The notes beneath the pieces were generated by a model, which made no database searches, was not told the origin of the DNA, and saw nothing but the letters and a program-made list of their open reading frames with translations. The translations under genes and the position numbers were made by a program. Below, piece by piece: positions 48,712 to 59,100 of a stretch of DNA of 64,000 bases. How positions within the stretch are numbered: the first letter of the stretch is position 1; the number at the start of each line of letters is the position of its first letter. The DNA is from AWTP1-18 sp036504515 (GTDB lineage: Bacteria > Pseudomonadota > Gammaproteobacteria > Burkholderiales > Rhodocyclaceae), in contig DASXVA010000001.1 of the NCBI GenBank assembly GCA_036504515.1, positions 620,001 to 684,000 of the forward strand. The letters run 5' to 3'.

Positions 48712-50850
48712 ATGCTGAAAAGTGCCAATATGTCTCTCAGCGCCGCCGAGCGGCGCTGGTTGCCCTGGTTTGGAAAACTCGGAAAAGTTGCCCTGGGCCG
48801 CTCGTGTTTTCTCAACAAGGATCGTTACGAAGCCATCGAGTCCACCTTCGAGGGCATTGCCAATACACGGGTTCGCCTGCTGCAAAATTGGGCAGAGCAG
48901 CAGTGGGGCTATATCAATAGCCTGGCCAAGGAATTGGAAGTCAGTCTGCCGCAGATTGATAGCCAGACCCTGAGCGATGTCAAAAAACTGGCGGAAGATT
49001 TTTCCGAAATATTCGTCATCGACAGTAGCGGGCAACTACTCGCCTCCACGGCCCGTAATCGCAGCGGCAACAGCGGTCTTCCGGCCCAGGCCATCGCGGC
49101 CGGTCTCAAGGACAACTTCCTCCATGGTCCTTATTGCGACCCGGTGACGGAGCTGCTTGGCCCGTCCTCCTCGAAGTTCCACGATGAGGTCACCCTGATG
49201 TTCTATCGCCCCTTGCAACAACAGGGGCGTACCGTCGGCATCCTGTGCGGCCGTGTGCCGAACGATGTCATCGGCGACTTGATCCAGCGCGAAGCGGGAC
49301 ACATCTTCCATGAGTCCGGCGACAACTACCTGTTCATGGTGAATCCTGGCTTTGACCGGACCATCCGGCCCGGTACTGCCCTGTCCCGCTCCCGTTTTGA
49401 AGACAGCGCCTTCAGCCTTGGCGACAATCTCAAGGATGGCGTGCGGACTGCTTTCGGTACGGTGCGGGTACAGAAGCACACGGAACTGGAACTGGTTTTC
49501 AACGATCCCGCCACGGGCCAGTTGCATCCCGGCGTGCGCGAGACCATCCGTAAAGGCGAAAACCTTTTCGTCACCTATCCCGGCTATTCCGACTACCGCC
49601 ACATTCCCGTCATCGGCAAAGGCGTGACCTTCCGTATGCCCCACTCGCCGGATACCTGGGGAATGATGTGCGAAGGCGATCTGGAAGAGGTCTATCGCTA
49701 TCGCAGCATCAGTTATCAGCTACTGCGCCAGTACCTGACCACCAGCATCAGTTGCTGGCTGCTCTCCATCCTGCTCGACTCGTTGCTGGACTTGGGGCAG
49801 TTCTCCGGCGTTTCCGTCTCCCTGTTGTTCCTGCTCGGTGGCGCCTGGATTTTCTACATTGCCAGCGCCCGTCCCCTGCGCGGTCGCTTGCGGGAAACCA
49901 GTCGTTTGTTGCGAGGGATTGCAGAAGGGGGCGGTAACCTGACCCAGCGCCTGCCGCGCAAGGAGCGCAGCGACGAAACTTCCTTCATGGCCAACTTCGT
50001 CAACAGTTTCATCGACAATCTGGAGCAGATCGTGCGGCGGGTGGTATTCACCTCCAAGGAAATTCACCAGACCAACTTCACCATGCTGGAGACCAGTCAG
50101 CAAAGCGGCGATGCGGTGAACCAGATGCTCGCGGCCATGCAGTCCGTGCTCGATTCCATTCGCGGCCAGATCGAGGAAATCGATGCCGCCAGCACCAATG
50201 CGGAAGATATGCGGGAAGCCATGCACAAGGTGACGGAGGAAGCCCAGCGGCAATTTGAACTGGTTCAGGCGAGGACCAGCGACATCCGTCACTCCGTTGC
50301 CGCCTCCACCGAAACCATCCGCACTCTGGAACGCAGCGCCACCGAAATCGGTCGCATCGTTACGGTCATTGATGAAATCGCCAGCCAGACCAATCTGCTC
50401 GCCCTCAATGCCGCCATCGAAGCCGCCCGGGCCGGCGAGAGCGGACGAGGCTTTGCCGTGGTGGCCGATGAAGTGCGCAAGTTGGCGGAGCGTACTGCCG
50501 GGGCCACCAAGGAAATCGGCACCATGATCGAGAACGTCCAGTCCCAGGCCGAACAAGCCGTAGGTCGTATGGAAATCGGCATGGGTCAGATGGAAGAAGG
50601 TCTCAAACTGGCGACCGAGTCCGCCTCGGACAAGGGGGAAATGCAGGCGATCACTGAACGCATGTTTGTCACCATCGACCAGATTGCGACCGGTGCCCAT
50701 GCCCTCAACAGTCAAGTCGCCAACATTTCCAGCGCGGCCGACAGCGTTCGTTCCGCTATTACCACGGCCGGTCGCAGTGCCGAGAAAACGGGGGCTGGTG
50801 CGGCCAAGCTTGATACCTTGGTTGGGCAGTTCCAGGTATCAGCCGCGTGA
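48712..50850 (+). CDS. Methyl-accepting chemotaxis protein with N-terminal sensor and late membrane hairpin
   Basis: 712 residues. The first ~335 residues contain a PDC/Cache-like sensor region (FVIDSSGQLLASTA, VGILCGRVPNDVIG) but no N-terminal membrane helix. Two close hydrophobic stretches at about 343-385 come next. A HAMP-like segment and the signalling domain with TNLLALNAAIEAARAGE follow. If both hydrophobic stretches cross the membrane, the sensor would be cytoplasmic. The second Met (MSLSAAERR, seven codons on) is an alternative start. The ligand is unknown. Confidence 0.92.
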   Translation: MLKSANMSLSAAERRWLPWFGKLGKVALGRSCFLNKDRYEAIESTFEGIANTRVRLLQNWAEQQWGYINSLAKELEVSLPQIDSQTLSDVKKLAEDFSEIFVIDSSGQLLASTARNRSGNSGLPAQAIAAGLKDNFLHGPYCDPVTELLGPSSSKFHDEVTLMFYRPLQQQGRTVGILCGRVPNDVIGDLIQREAGHIFHESGDNYLFMVNPGFDRTIRPGTALSRSRFEDSAFSLGDNLKDGVRTAFGTVRVQKHTELELVFNDPATGQLHPGVRETIRKGENLFVTYPGYSDYRHIPVIGKGVTFRMPHSPDTWGMMCEGDLEEVYRYRSISYQLLRQYLTTSISCWLLSILLDSLLDLGQFSGVSVSLLFLLGGAWIFYIASARPLRGRLRETSRLLRGIAEGGGNLTQRLPRKERSDETSFMANFVNSFIDNLEQIVRRVVFTSKEIHQTNFTMLETSQQSGDAVNQMLAAMQSVLDSIRGQIEEIDAASTNAEDMREAMHKVTEEAQRQFELVQARTSDIRHSVAASTETIRTLERSATEIGRIVTVIDEIASQTNLLALNAAIEAARAGESGRGFAVVADEVRKLAERTAGATKEIGTMIENVQSQAEQAVGRMEIGMGQMEEGLKLATESASDKGEMQAITERMFVTIDQIATGAHALNSQVANISSAADSVRSAITTAGRSAEKTGAGAAKLDTLVGQFQVSAA

Positions 50851-50870
50851 TTGGCGACCGCTGAAAAGTA

Positions 50871-50901
50871 ATAAGCTCCCCTGCCTGGCGGGGGAGCTTA
50901 T
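50871..50901 (+). terminator. Hairpin between chemoreceptor and cobU
   Basis: ATAAGCTCCCC/GGGGAGCTTAT, 11-bp stem with a 9-base loop, 21 bp after the chemoreceptor stop. There is no T-run. It separates the chemoreceptor from cobU. Confidence 0.55.
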
Positions 50902-50950
50902 GGTCGTTGGGATGGGAGAGAGGGGCTTCAGCCCATGTTAATCTTGCCCC

Positions 50951-51502
50951 ATGATTGAACTCATTCTTGGTGGCGCCCGATCCGGCAAAAGCGCCCTTGC
51001 TGAACAGCAGGCGCAGGATTCCGGTTTGGCGGTTACCTATATCGCTACCGCCCAAGCCGGGGACGGCGAAATGGCCCAGCGCATCGCCCATCATCAGGCC
51101 CGTCGTCCCGCCGAATGGGGTTTGGTGGAAGAGCCCTTGCACCTGGCCCAAGTCCTTGCGGCCGAGGCTGCGCCGGATCGTCTGCTCTTGGTGGACTGCC
51201 TGACTTTGTGGCTATCGAATCTTCTATTCAGTGGCGAGGCCGGCAAACAAGCCGACGCAGGGCAGGCGGTAGATTGCCCTTTGCTGACTACCGAGATTTC
51301 AACTTTGCTTGAGCAACTGCCCCAGTTGCCGGGGCGCATCATTCTGGTCAGCAACGAAGTGGGGCTGGGCATAATTCCCCTTGGCGCTGTCACGCGCTTG
51401 TACGTGGACGAAGCCGGTCGCTTGAATCAGCGCATTGCAGCCCTTGCCGATCGGGTGACCTTTGTCGCAGCCGGCTTACCCCTGGTCTTGAAGGGGGCGT
51501 AA
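50951..51502 (+). CDS. cobU: Adenosylcobinamide kinase/guanylyltransferase
   Basis: 183 residues (Salmonella CobU 180). The P-loop is GGARSGKS (about 7-14), then YIATAQAGD, VDCLTLWLSN and SNEVGLGIIP. It phosphorylates adenosylcobinamide and adds GMP for nucleotide-loop assembly of cobalamin. No cobalamin riboswitch is visible upstream. cobS and cobT are absent from the window. Confidence 0.95.
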   Translation: MIELILGGARSGKSALAEQQAQDSGLAVTYIATAQAGDGEMAQRIAHHQARRPAEWGLVEEPLHLAQVLAAEAAPDRLLLVDCLTLWLSNLLFSGEAGKQADAGQAVDCPLLTTEISTLLEQLPQLPGRIILVSNEVGLGIIPLGAVTRLYVDEAGRLNQRIAALADRVTFVAAGLPLVLKGA

Positions 51503-51558
51503 TTCCTCCGGGGTGGCGGTACCATGGTTCTCTATTTAATCCGGAGAGGCAGAAGACC

Positions 51559-52041
51559 ATGAGCACGATACTCGATATCCCCGTCACCACTCTGGAAGGC
51601 CAGGCCACTACTCTCGGCGCCTACGGCGGCAAAGCCCTGTTGATCGTTAACGTGGCCAGCAAGTGCGGTTTCACTTCCCAGTACACCGGTCTCGAAGCGC
51701 TCTATCGCAAGTACAAGGGCAAAGGGCTGGAGGTGCTGGGTTTTCCCTGCGACCAGTTTGGTCATCAGGAGCCGGGGGACGCTGAAGAGATTCGTAGTTT
51801 TTGCTCTCTCAGCTATGACGTGACGTTTCCCCTGTTCGCCAAGATCGAGGTGAACGGTGCTGGCGCCCATCCTCTTTACCAAGCCCTCAAAACGGCGGCT
51901 CCCGGCATTCTGGGGACCGAGGCCATCAAATGGAATTTCACCAAGTTTCTGGTGGATGGCAGCGGCAAGGTCGTGGCTCGCTACGCGCCTAACGACACGC
52001 CGGAAAGCCTCGAAAAAGATGTGCTGAAACTACTGGGCTAG
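51559..52041 (+). CDS. Glutathione peroxidase family protein
   Basis: 160 residues. The catalytic Cys lies in NVASKCGFTSQY (about residue 36), with the Gln in GFPCDQFGHQEPG and the Trp/Asn in KWNFTKFLVD, completing the catalytic tetrad. It reduces hydroperoxides with glutathione or thioredoxin in the cytoplasm. The start has a GGAGAGG site. It is 57 bp after cobU; in E. coli the family member BtuE is also tied to B12 genes, but only by position. Confidence 0.93.
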   Translation: MSTILDIPVTTLEGQATTLGAYGGKALLIVNVASKCGFTSQYTGLEALYRKYKGKGLEVLGFPCDQFGHQEPGDAEEIRSFCSLSYDVTFPLFAKIEVNGAGAHPLYQALKTAAPGILGTEAIKWNFTKFLVDGSGKVVARYAPNDTPESLEKDVLKLLG

Positions 52042-52077
52042 TTGCTTCGGATACCGCCTGTTACGGGCAGGTTGTCT

Positions 52078-54372
52078 TCAAACACCCAGGGCGAATTTCT
52101 CGAAGCTTTCAATCGGCAATGGCCGGCTGAAAAAGTAACCCTGGTAGGCATAGCAGCCTGCACTGGCCAGGAAGGAGCGTTGTGCATCGGTTTCCACGCC
52201 TTCGGCAATAACGCCTAATCCCAGACTCTGGGCCAACGCCACTACGGTCTTGGCGATAGCCGCATCATTGGGATCGCTGAGTACGTCGCGGACAAAGGAT
52301 TGGTCGATCTTCAACTGGTCCAGGGGCAGTCGCTTCAGATAGGCCAGGGAGGAATAGCCGGTACCGAAATCGTCCAGGGAAAAGCCGATGCCCTTGGCCT
52401 TGAGGGCGAACATTTTCTCGATGATGTCCTGCACGTTGTCCACCAGCAGACTTTCGGTCAGTTCCAGTTTCAGTCGTTCCGGATTGGCACCGGTCTTTTT
52501 CAGAACGGCCGCCACCTGCTGCACAAAGTCGGGTTGCCGGAACTGGTGGGCGCTGACGTTCACCGCAATGGTCAGGTGGTCCATTTGCGGGTGGCCGGCC
52601 CAACGAGCCAGTTGGTGACAGGCTGTTTCCAGTACCCATTGCCCCAGGGGCAGGATCAGACCGGTGTTCTCCGCGAGAGGAATGAACTCTGCCGGGGACA
52701 CCATGCCCCGTTCCGGGTGCTGCCAGCGCACCAGGGCTTCGGCACCGGTGACGCGACCATCGTCCACCACCTGGGGTTGATAGTGGAGCAGGAACTGATG
52801 CTGCTCTAGTCCTTGTCGTAGTCCCGCTTCCATGTCGGCCCGGGCAACAACGGCGGTCTGCATGGCCGGATCGAAGAAACGCATGGCATTGCGCCCGGCA
52901 TCCTTGGCTCGATACATGGCCATGTCTGCCTGTTTGAGCAGGTCGTCGATGGCGATCAGTTGTCCGCGGAACAAGGTGGCGCCGATGCTGGGCGAGCTGA
53001 GGTAGGCAGTATCTTTGAGTTGATAGGTCTGATTGAGGATGGTCAGGACTTTCTCGCCGATGGCTTCAACCTGGGTGACGGCCTCGGTTTCAAGGGGGCT
53101 CAGGTTCACCAGCATGACCACGAATTCGTCGCCGCCCAAGCGGGCCACCGTGTCTTCTGCCCGCACGCATTGCACCAGACGCTGGGCCACCTGCTTGAGC
53201 AGCAAGTCCCCCATGTCGTGACCGTGGGTGTCGTTCAGGGTCTTGAAATTATCCAGGTCGATGAGGAGCAGAGCACCGAAGTTGCCGTTGCGGACACCGG
53301 CAATCATGGCCTGCCGCAAGCGGTCATAGAGCAGGGTGCGGTTGGGCAGGTTGGTTAACTGGTCGAAGAAGGCCAGTTCCTGAATTTTGCTTTCGGCCTG
53401 TTTGCGCTCGGTGATGTCGGCAATGACGCCGATCAATCCCTGTTCCTTGCCCCGAGGATCGTGGAAACGGCGACCGGTGAGATTGCCCCAAAACTCGCTG
53501 TGATCAGCGCGCCAGTACAGCCGGTCAACTTCCGCCGAGGAGACGCTGCTGTTGAGCAGCGCCTTCATTTTTTGGCGACCCAGATTCCGTTCGGAAGGGT
53601 GGATAAGGTCCACGTATTCGCTGCCCAACAAATCCTCAACGGAACAGGCGAACATTTCTGCCATGCGTTGATTAGCCTGGGTGATATAGCCGTCCCGGTC
53701 CACCAGGAAAATGGCAACGCTGGAGGTATCGAGGATCTGCTTGAGCAACAGTTCCCGGCCCGCCAGATCTTCGTTGGATGCCATCAGGTCCCGGGTCCGT
53801 TGTGCCACGGTTTCTTCCAGGGACTTATTGAGGCTGGCCAGTTTCTCCGAGGCCTGGATAGTCTTGCGCCGGTCCAGGCCGTTGTTGGCGAGGATGGCCG
53901 CCAGCTGGGCATAGAGACGGGTGATGGATTCAACCTGCTCCTTGGCAACAATGGGGACCCGGGTGATGGCGGCGAGGTAGCGTTCTTCGTCGAAATGATA
54001 GTGCGCCGCCTGGCGACGGAAAAAATCGAGATCGGGTTCTGCGGTGAAGAACTGGCCAGTGAACACATTGGCAACGTGTTGGCCATCCACCACGATGGGG
54101 GCCGCCGTATCCACTAGGCCGTTGTGGCATTGATAGACGGCGTGACTCTTGCCGCTGGTCATGCTCTTGACCAGGGAGGTATCGCTCTCAATGCAGCGGC
54201 GGCAGCTATCGGCATTGACCCGGTGGAAATCGGTACAGGCTTCCTGCCAGCCGGCCTTGACGATGACGGTGCCGTCTACGTCGATCACGGCGTTGGCGAT
54301 CCCGGTCACTTCGGTGAAGCTTTCCATCAGTTCCTGCAGTCGGGGAATGTCGACGAGATCGGAATACTTCAT
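52078..54372 (-). CDS. PocR-PAS-GGDEF-EAL cyclic-di-GMP protein
   Basis: 764 residues. The N-terminal PocR sensory domain (about 1-170) has CxxC-like CRRCIE and a DFHRVNADS segment. Then come a coiled coil, a PAS domain (about 205-330), GGDEF (about 345-500, intact LGGDEFVVMLV) and EAL (about 515-760, intact GAEALVRW and DDFGTGYSSL). There are no membrane helices, so it senses a cytoplasmic ligand. The start MKYSDLVD is chosen over a 23-residue-longer frame. It lies inside the cobalamin gene group. Confidence 0.93.
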   Translation of the reverse strand: MKYSDLVDIPRLQELMESFTEVTGIANAVIDVDGTVIVKAGWQEACTDFHRVNADSCRRCIESDTSLVKSMTSGKSHAVYQCHNGLVDTAAPIVVDGQHVANVFTGQFFTAEPDLDFFRRQAAHYHFDEERYLAAITRVPIVAKEQVESITRLYAQLAAILANNGLDRRKTIQASEKLASLNKSLEETVAQRTRDLMASNEDLAGRELLLKQILDTSSVAIFLVDRDGYITQANQRMAEMFACSVEDLLGSEYVDLIHPSERNLGRQKMKALLNSSVSSAEVDRLYWRADHSEFWGNLTGRRFHDPRGKEQGLIGVIADITERKQAESKIQELAFFDQLTNLPNRTLLYDRLRQAMIAGVRNGNFGALLLIDLDNFKTLNDTHGHDMGDLLLKQVAQRLVQCVRAEDTVARLGGDEFVVMLVNLSPLETEAVTQVEAIGEKVLTILNQTYQLKDTAYLSSPSIGATLFRGQLIAIDDLLKQADMAMYRAKDAGRNAMRFFDPAMQTAVVARADMEAGLRQGLEQHQFLLHYQPQVVDDGRVTGAEALVRWQHPERGMVSPAEFIPLAENTGLILPLGQWVLETACHQLARWAGHPQMDHLTIAVNVSAHQFRQPDFVQQVAAVLKKTGANPERLKLELTESLLVDNVQDIIEKMFALKAKGIGFSLDDFGTGYSSLAYLKRLPLDQLKIDQSFVRDVLSDPNDAAIAKTVVALAQSLGLGVIAEGVETDAQRSFLASAGCYAYQGYFFSRPLPIESFEKFALGV

Positions 54373-54501
54373 GGGCTCAAAATTTCCTCGGGCCGGGGGC
54401 GGCGAATAAACAAACAAAAAACGGCTTCCATTATTCACCAAGGAGCACTCTGCGGGCGTTGATTCAGCGCAGGGAATTGCTGCAGTTTGTCGACACTCTG
54501 T

Positions 54502-55962
54502 TTAGGCAGAAGCGGCCAGTCGATTCCAGTCCAGGGCCGTATCCACGGCATCAGCCAGCCGATCAATGTCGGCTTCGCGGCGGGCATTGAAATCCACTGC
54601 CGCCACTTCCTTTACCCCAGCCCAGGTCAGCAGGGCCGTCAGGGCGGCAGAATGGTCGAACAGGCCGTGTACATAGCTGGCCAGTATCTGCCCATCGGCG
54701 GAAATGGCGCCATCCTTGCGGCCATCGGCCAGCAGCACGGCAGGCTGTTCCAGGGCCGGGCCGTTGGTGACGCCCATGTGGATTTCGTAACCGGCCATGG
54801 CTGGTTGACCGGGCAGAGTGAGGCTGCCGGTCACATTGCGCAACTGTTTTTCTGCTTCCAGGGTGGTTTCGCAGTCGAGCAGGCCCAGGCCCGCCAGGCT
54901 GCGGGGGGCACCTTCAAGCCCTTGCGGGTCGTGCAGGGCCCGGCCCAGCATCTGATAGCCGCCGCAGAGGCCGATGACCTTGCCGCCGTAGCGCAGGTGG
55001 CGCTGGATGGCCGCTTCGTGGCCCTGTTCCCGCAGCCAGGCCATGTCCGCCTGAACCGCCTTGGAGCCGGGCAGCACGATCAGGTCGCAGGGCGGCAGGG
55101 CCTGCCCCTGCCTTACCCAGGAAAAATCCACCTCCGGGTGCAGGCGCAGGGGATCTAGGTCGTTGTGGTTGGAGCAGCGGGGGTAGGCAATGGCCACCGC
55201 CTTGAGCTTGGCATCGGGCTTGGGGGCCGACTCGGTGGCAATGGCATCCTCAGCGTCGAGGAACAGGCCGTGCAAGTAGGGCAGCACCGCCAGCACGGGC
55301 TTGCCGGTACGTTCCTCCAGCCAGCGCAGGCCTGGTTCCAGCAAAGCAATGTCGCCGCGAAAGCGGTTGATGACGAAGCCCTTGATGCGGGCCTGTTCGC
55401 TGGGGGAAAGTAGTTCCAGGGTGCCCACCAGATGGGCGAAAACGCCGCCCTTGTCGATGTCGGCCACCAGGATCACCGGCACGTCCGCCGCCTCGGCGAA
55501 GCCCATGTTGGCAATGTCCCGGTCCCGCAGATTGATTTCCGCCGGACTGCCGGCCCCTTCCACCAGTACGCACTCGAACTCTTCGGTAAGGCGCTGCCAG
55601 CTTTCCATCACCGCCTTCATGGCCGTAGTCTTGTAGGCGTGGTAATCCTTGGCATCCAGATCGGTGACGGCCTTGCCATGCACGATCACCTGGGCCTTGC
55701 GGTCCGTGGTTGGCTTGAGCAGCACCGGGTTGAAGTCGATCCGGGGGGCAAGGCCCGCCGCCACCGCTTGCAGGGCCTGGGCACGGCCGATCTCGCCGCC
55801 GTCTTCGGTGACGGCAGAATTGAGGGCCATGTTCTGGGGCTTGAAAGGGGCTACCCGCAGGCCGCGCCGCCGCAGTACGCGGCACAGGGCAGCCACCAGG
55901 GTGCTCTTGCCGGCATCGGAGGTACAGCCCTGAATCATCAGTGCTTTGAAAGGAAAGGTCAT
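54502..55962 (-). CDS. cbiP: Cobyric acid synthase
   Basis: 486 residues (Salmonella CbiP 506). The N-terminal dethiobiotin-synthetase-like P-loop is MIQGCTSDAGKSTL, with PFKPQNMALNS. The C-terminal glutamine amidotransferase domain has nucleophile Cys in GLCGGYQMLG and a late HGLFDH. It amidates four side chains of adenosylcobyrinic acid a,c-diamide. The start MTFPFKAL fits the family; 37 further upstream codons are open. It is also called cobQ. Confidence 0.95.
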   Translation of the reverse strand: MTFPFKALMIQGCTSDAGKSTLVAALCRVLRRRGLRVAPFKPQNMALNSAVTEDGGEIGRAQALQAVAAGLAPRIDFNPVLLKPTTDRKAQVIVHGKAVTDLDAKDYHAYKTTAMKAVMESWQRLTEEFECVLVEGAGSPAEINLRDRDIANMGFAEAADVPVILVADIDKGGVFAHLVGTLELLSPSEQARIKGFVINRFRGDIALLEPGLRWLEERTGKPVLAVLPYLHGLFLDAEDAIATESAPKPDAKLKAVAIAYPRCSNHNDLDPLRLHPEVDFSWVRQGQALPPCDLIVLPGSKAVQADMAWLREQGHEAAIQRHLRYGGKVIGLCGGYQMLGRALHDPQGLEGAPRSLAGLGLLDCETTLEAEKQLRNVTGSLTLPGQPAMAGYEIHMGVTNGPALEQPAVLLADGRKDGAISADGQILASYVHGLFDHSAALTALLTWAGVKEVAAVDFNARREADIDRLADAVDTALDWNRLAASA

Positions 55963-56130
55963 CGAATCAGTTTGAGCCGGTAGAATGCCGGGTTTTCCAC
56001 GGCGGCGATTATCGCATCGCACCTCGCACCTTTCGCCCATGTCGCTTCCCCTATTTGATTCCGTAACACCCACCGCGTTTAGCGCCGGTTTTCTGCCTCT
56101 GCGGACGATTGCTCATGGGAGGGCCGTGTC

Positions 56131-59100
56131 ATGAAGATGCCCACCCGCAAGCATCGCTTGGTCAAGACCGCCCCGGTGATCCCTACGGCACCCGCTGCGG
56201 CGCCACCTCCCCCCATCTGGGGTGGCGGCTTCTGGGCCGAGGCCCTGGCCCAGATCACCGATCAGCCCGAAGAGCAGACCGCCTCCACCAAGGTGCTGCA
56301 AAAGCTTTACTGGCAACTTTCCCCGGCCGGTCCTGGCGACTTCCGCCTGACCTGTTACAAGGGCCTGCCCGGCCCCGGCGATCGGTTCAGCGGCGGCCTC
56401 AAGCCCTGGAACAACTTCGTTCCCGCCATCAGCAAGCCGCCCCGTTTCGTCGATGAAGACGATCTCTTCGCCCTGCGCCTGTTGCTGGCCCAGGACAAGC
56501 AGGGCCGCAGCCGCGACAATCTCGCCGCCGTGGGCCGCAATACCGCCGAAGTCCTGAACCGTTTGGCCGATACCGGTCGCCTCTACGGCGCCTTTACCCC
56601 CCTGGTGCCCCTGACCCAGGGTGAAGCTCGTCCTGCCAAGATTTTGTGGAGCAAAGACGAAGACGGCCTGTTCAACCCCCGGGTTGAAACCACGCCGCCC
56701 ATCCACTGGGTGATTCCCTCCACGCCGCCCATGTTTGTGGATAGCAGCCTGGGAGAAGTGGGCACCCTCGTTTTCGATCTGCCCGCCGCCACCGCTGCCC
56801 GCATTCTGGCCGCCCCGCCCCTGAGCGAGGCCGAAGCCCAGCTCACCGCCCTGGTGCTGGAAGAAGCTTCCCCCGGCGTGCCCCTGCCCGCCGTGGCCCC
56901 TGCCCGCGAAGTCAGCGGTTCGCCCCGGGCTGTGTTGCACCTGGGCACCGTGCGCATTCCCCTGCTTTACGACCTGCGTGGTTATCCGCGCAATGTGTGG
57001 AACTACGATCTGGACTATGCCCAGGTCTTCTTCCACTACGGCAGCGACGATCTGGAAGCCATCGTGCCCGCCCGGGAAGACCAGAGTTTTGTCCGCCTCT
57101 CCAGTGGTGAGACGGTCCGTGTCCTGCGTCAGCCCGAAGTGGAAGCCGCCTGGCTGGATAGTCTGGCCCGGGCCGGGTTTGAGTCCATTGATCCGGAACG
57201 GTTGCAACTACCCGCCCACGGCGTATTCGACCCCAAGGTCGCCTTTGCCCTGGACAACGAAGATGTCTGGACCGACTTCATGGCCGACCATCTGCCCCGT
57301 CTGCGCGAAGCCGGCTGGGAAGTGCGCATGCCGCCGGATTTCCGCCACCACGCCTATCAGGTGGAATCCTGGGAAGTGGATATCGAAGAGGAAGATACCG
57401 GCTGGTTCAACCTCGACATGGGCATCATCGTGGACGGCGAGCGTCTGCCCCTGGCACCGCTGCTGGCCGGTCTGTTCCAGCGGGATGACCGCTGGCTGGA
57501 AATCACCCTGATCGACAGCATCCGCAACAACGAAGTGATCGACCTGCTGACACCCCAGGGTTACCGGGTGAAGGTTCCCGCCGGGCGTATCAAGCCCCTG
57601 GCCAAGACCCTGATCGACCTGTTCGACGGCATCATCCATCACGCTGGCCCCCTGCGCATGTCCCGCCTCGATGCACCACGACTGGTGAAGTTGAGCAGTG
57701 ATGGCGAATGGAACACCTCGGGCCAGGACGCCGTGAACCGCGCCCTGCGCGAAGTGCAGGGCATGGAAGGCGTGCCCGCCGTGGCCGCACCCAAGGGCTT
57801 TGCCCTGACCCTGCGCCCCTATCAGGAAGAAGGCCTGGCCTGGCTGCAATATCTGCGGCAGCACAAGCTGGCCGGCATCCTCGCCGATGACATGGGTCTG
57901 GGTAAAACCGCCCAGGCTCTGGCTCACCTGTTGCTGGAAAAAGAGCAGGGCCGCCTCGGCCCCCTCGATCCCGAGAACAAAACCCCCGATACGCCCCGCC
58001 CGGCCTTGGTGGTGGTGCCGACTTCCCTGGTCTTCAACTGGAAGACGGAAGCTGAGCGTTTCGCCCCGCAACTTTCCCTGCTCTTTTTGCACGGCAAGGA
58101 GCGCAAGGAAAACTTCGCCGAGATTCCCAAGCACGACGTGGTGCTCACCACCTATCCGCTGCTGTGGCGGGATGCCGAAGAACTGGGCCGGCACGACTTT
58201 CACCTGCTGATTCTTGATGAAGCCCAGACGGTGAAGAATTCCGCCAGCAAGGGCGCTGCCGTCATTCGCCAGCTCAAGGCCCGTCATCGTTTGTGTCTGA
58301 CCGGTACTCCGCTGGAAAACCATCTGGGCGAACTCTGGTCCCAGTTCGACTTCCTGCTGCCGGGCTTCCTCGGCGACAAGAAAAACTTCAGCCGGGTCTG
58401 GCGCACCCCCATTGAAAAGCACGGCAATCTGCTGCGTCGTGACCTGCTGGCCAGCCGCATCCGCCCCTTCGTCCTGCGTCGTCGCAAGGAAGACGTGGCC
58501 ACCGAACTGCCGCCGAAGAACATCATCCTGCGCACCGTGGAACTGGAAGCCGGTCAGCGCGACCTGTACGAAACCGTGCGCAGCATCATGGACGTGCGCA
58601 TCCGTCAGGAAATCGCCGCTCGCGGTTTTGCCCGCAGCCAGATCGTCATCCTCGACGCCCTGCTCAAACTGCGGCAGGTCTGTTGCGACCCTCGCCTAGT
58701 CAAATCCACCGCCGCCCATCGGGTCAAGGAAAGAGCCAAGCTCGATCTGCTGATGACCATGTTGCCGGAGCTGGTGGAAGAAGGTCGTCGCATTCTGGTG
58801 TTCTCCCAGTTCACCAGCATGCTGGCCCTGATCGAAACCGAGTTGAAAGAGCTGGGCCTTGAGTACGCGCTGCTCACCGGCGACACCAAGGACCGGGAAA
58901 CGCCCATCCGCAATTTCCAGGATGGCAAGGTGCCGATCTTCCTCATCAGCCTCAAGGCCGGGGGCGTCGGTCTCAATCTGACCGCTGCCGACACCGTTAT
59001 CCACTACGATCCCTGGTGGAATCCCGCGGTGGAAAACCAGGCCACCGACCGGGCCCACCGGATCGGCCAGACCAAGAGCGTGTTCGTCTACAAGCTGGTG

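Noticed and set aside
50860..50950. Cobalamin riboswitch upstream of cobU
   Set aside because: Only a simple hairpin is present; no B12-box-like GCCACTG sequence was found here or before cbiP or the SNF2-cbiB unit.
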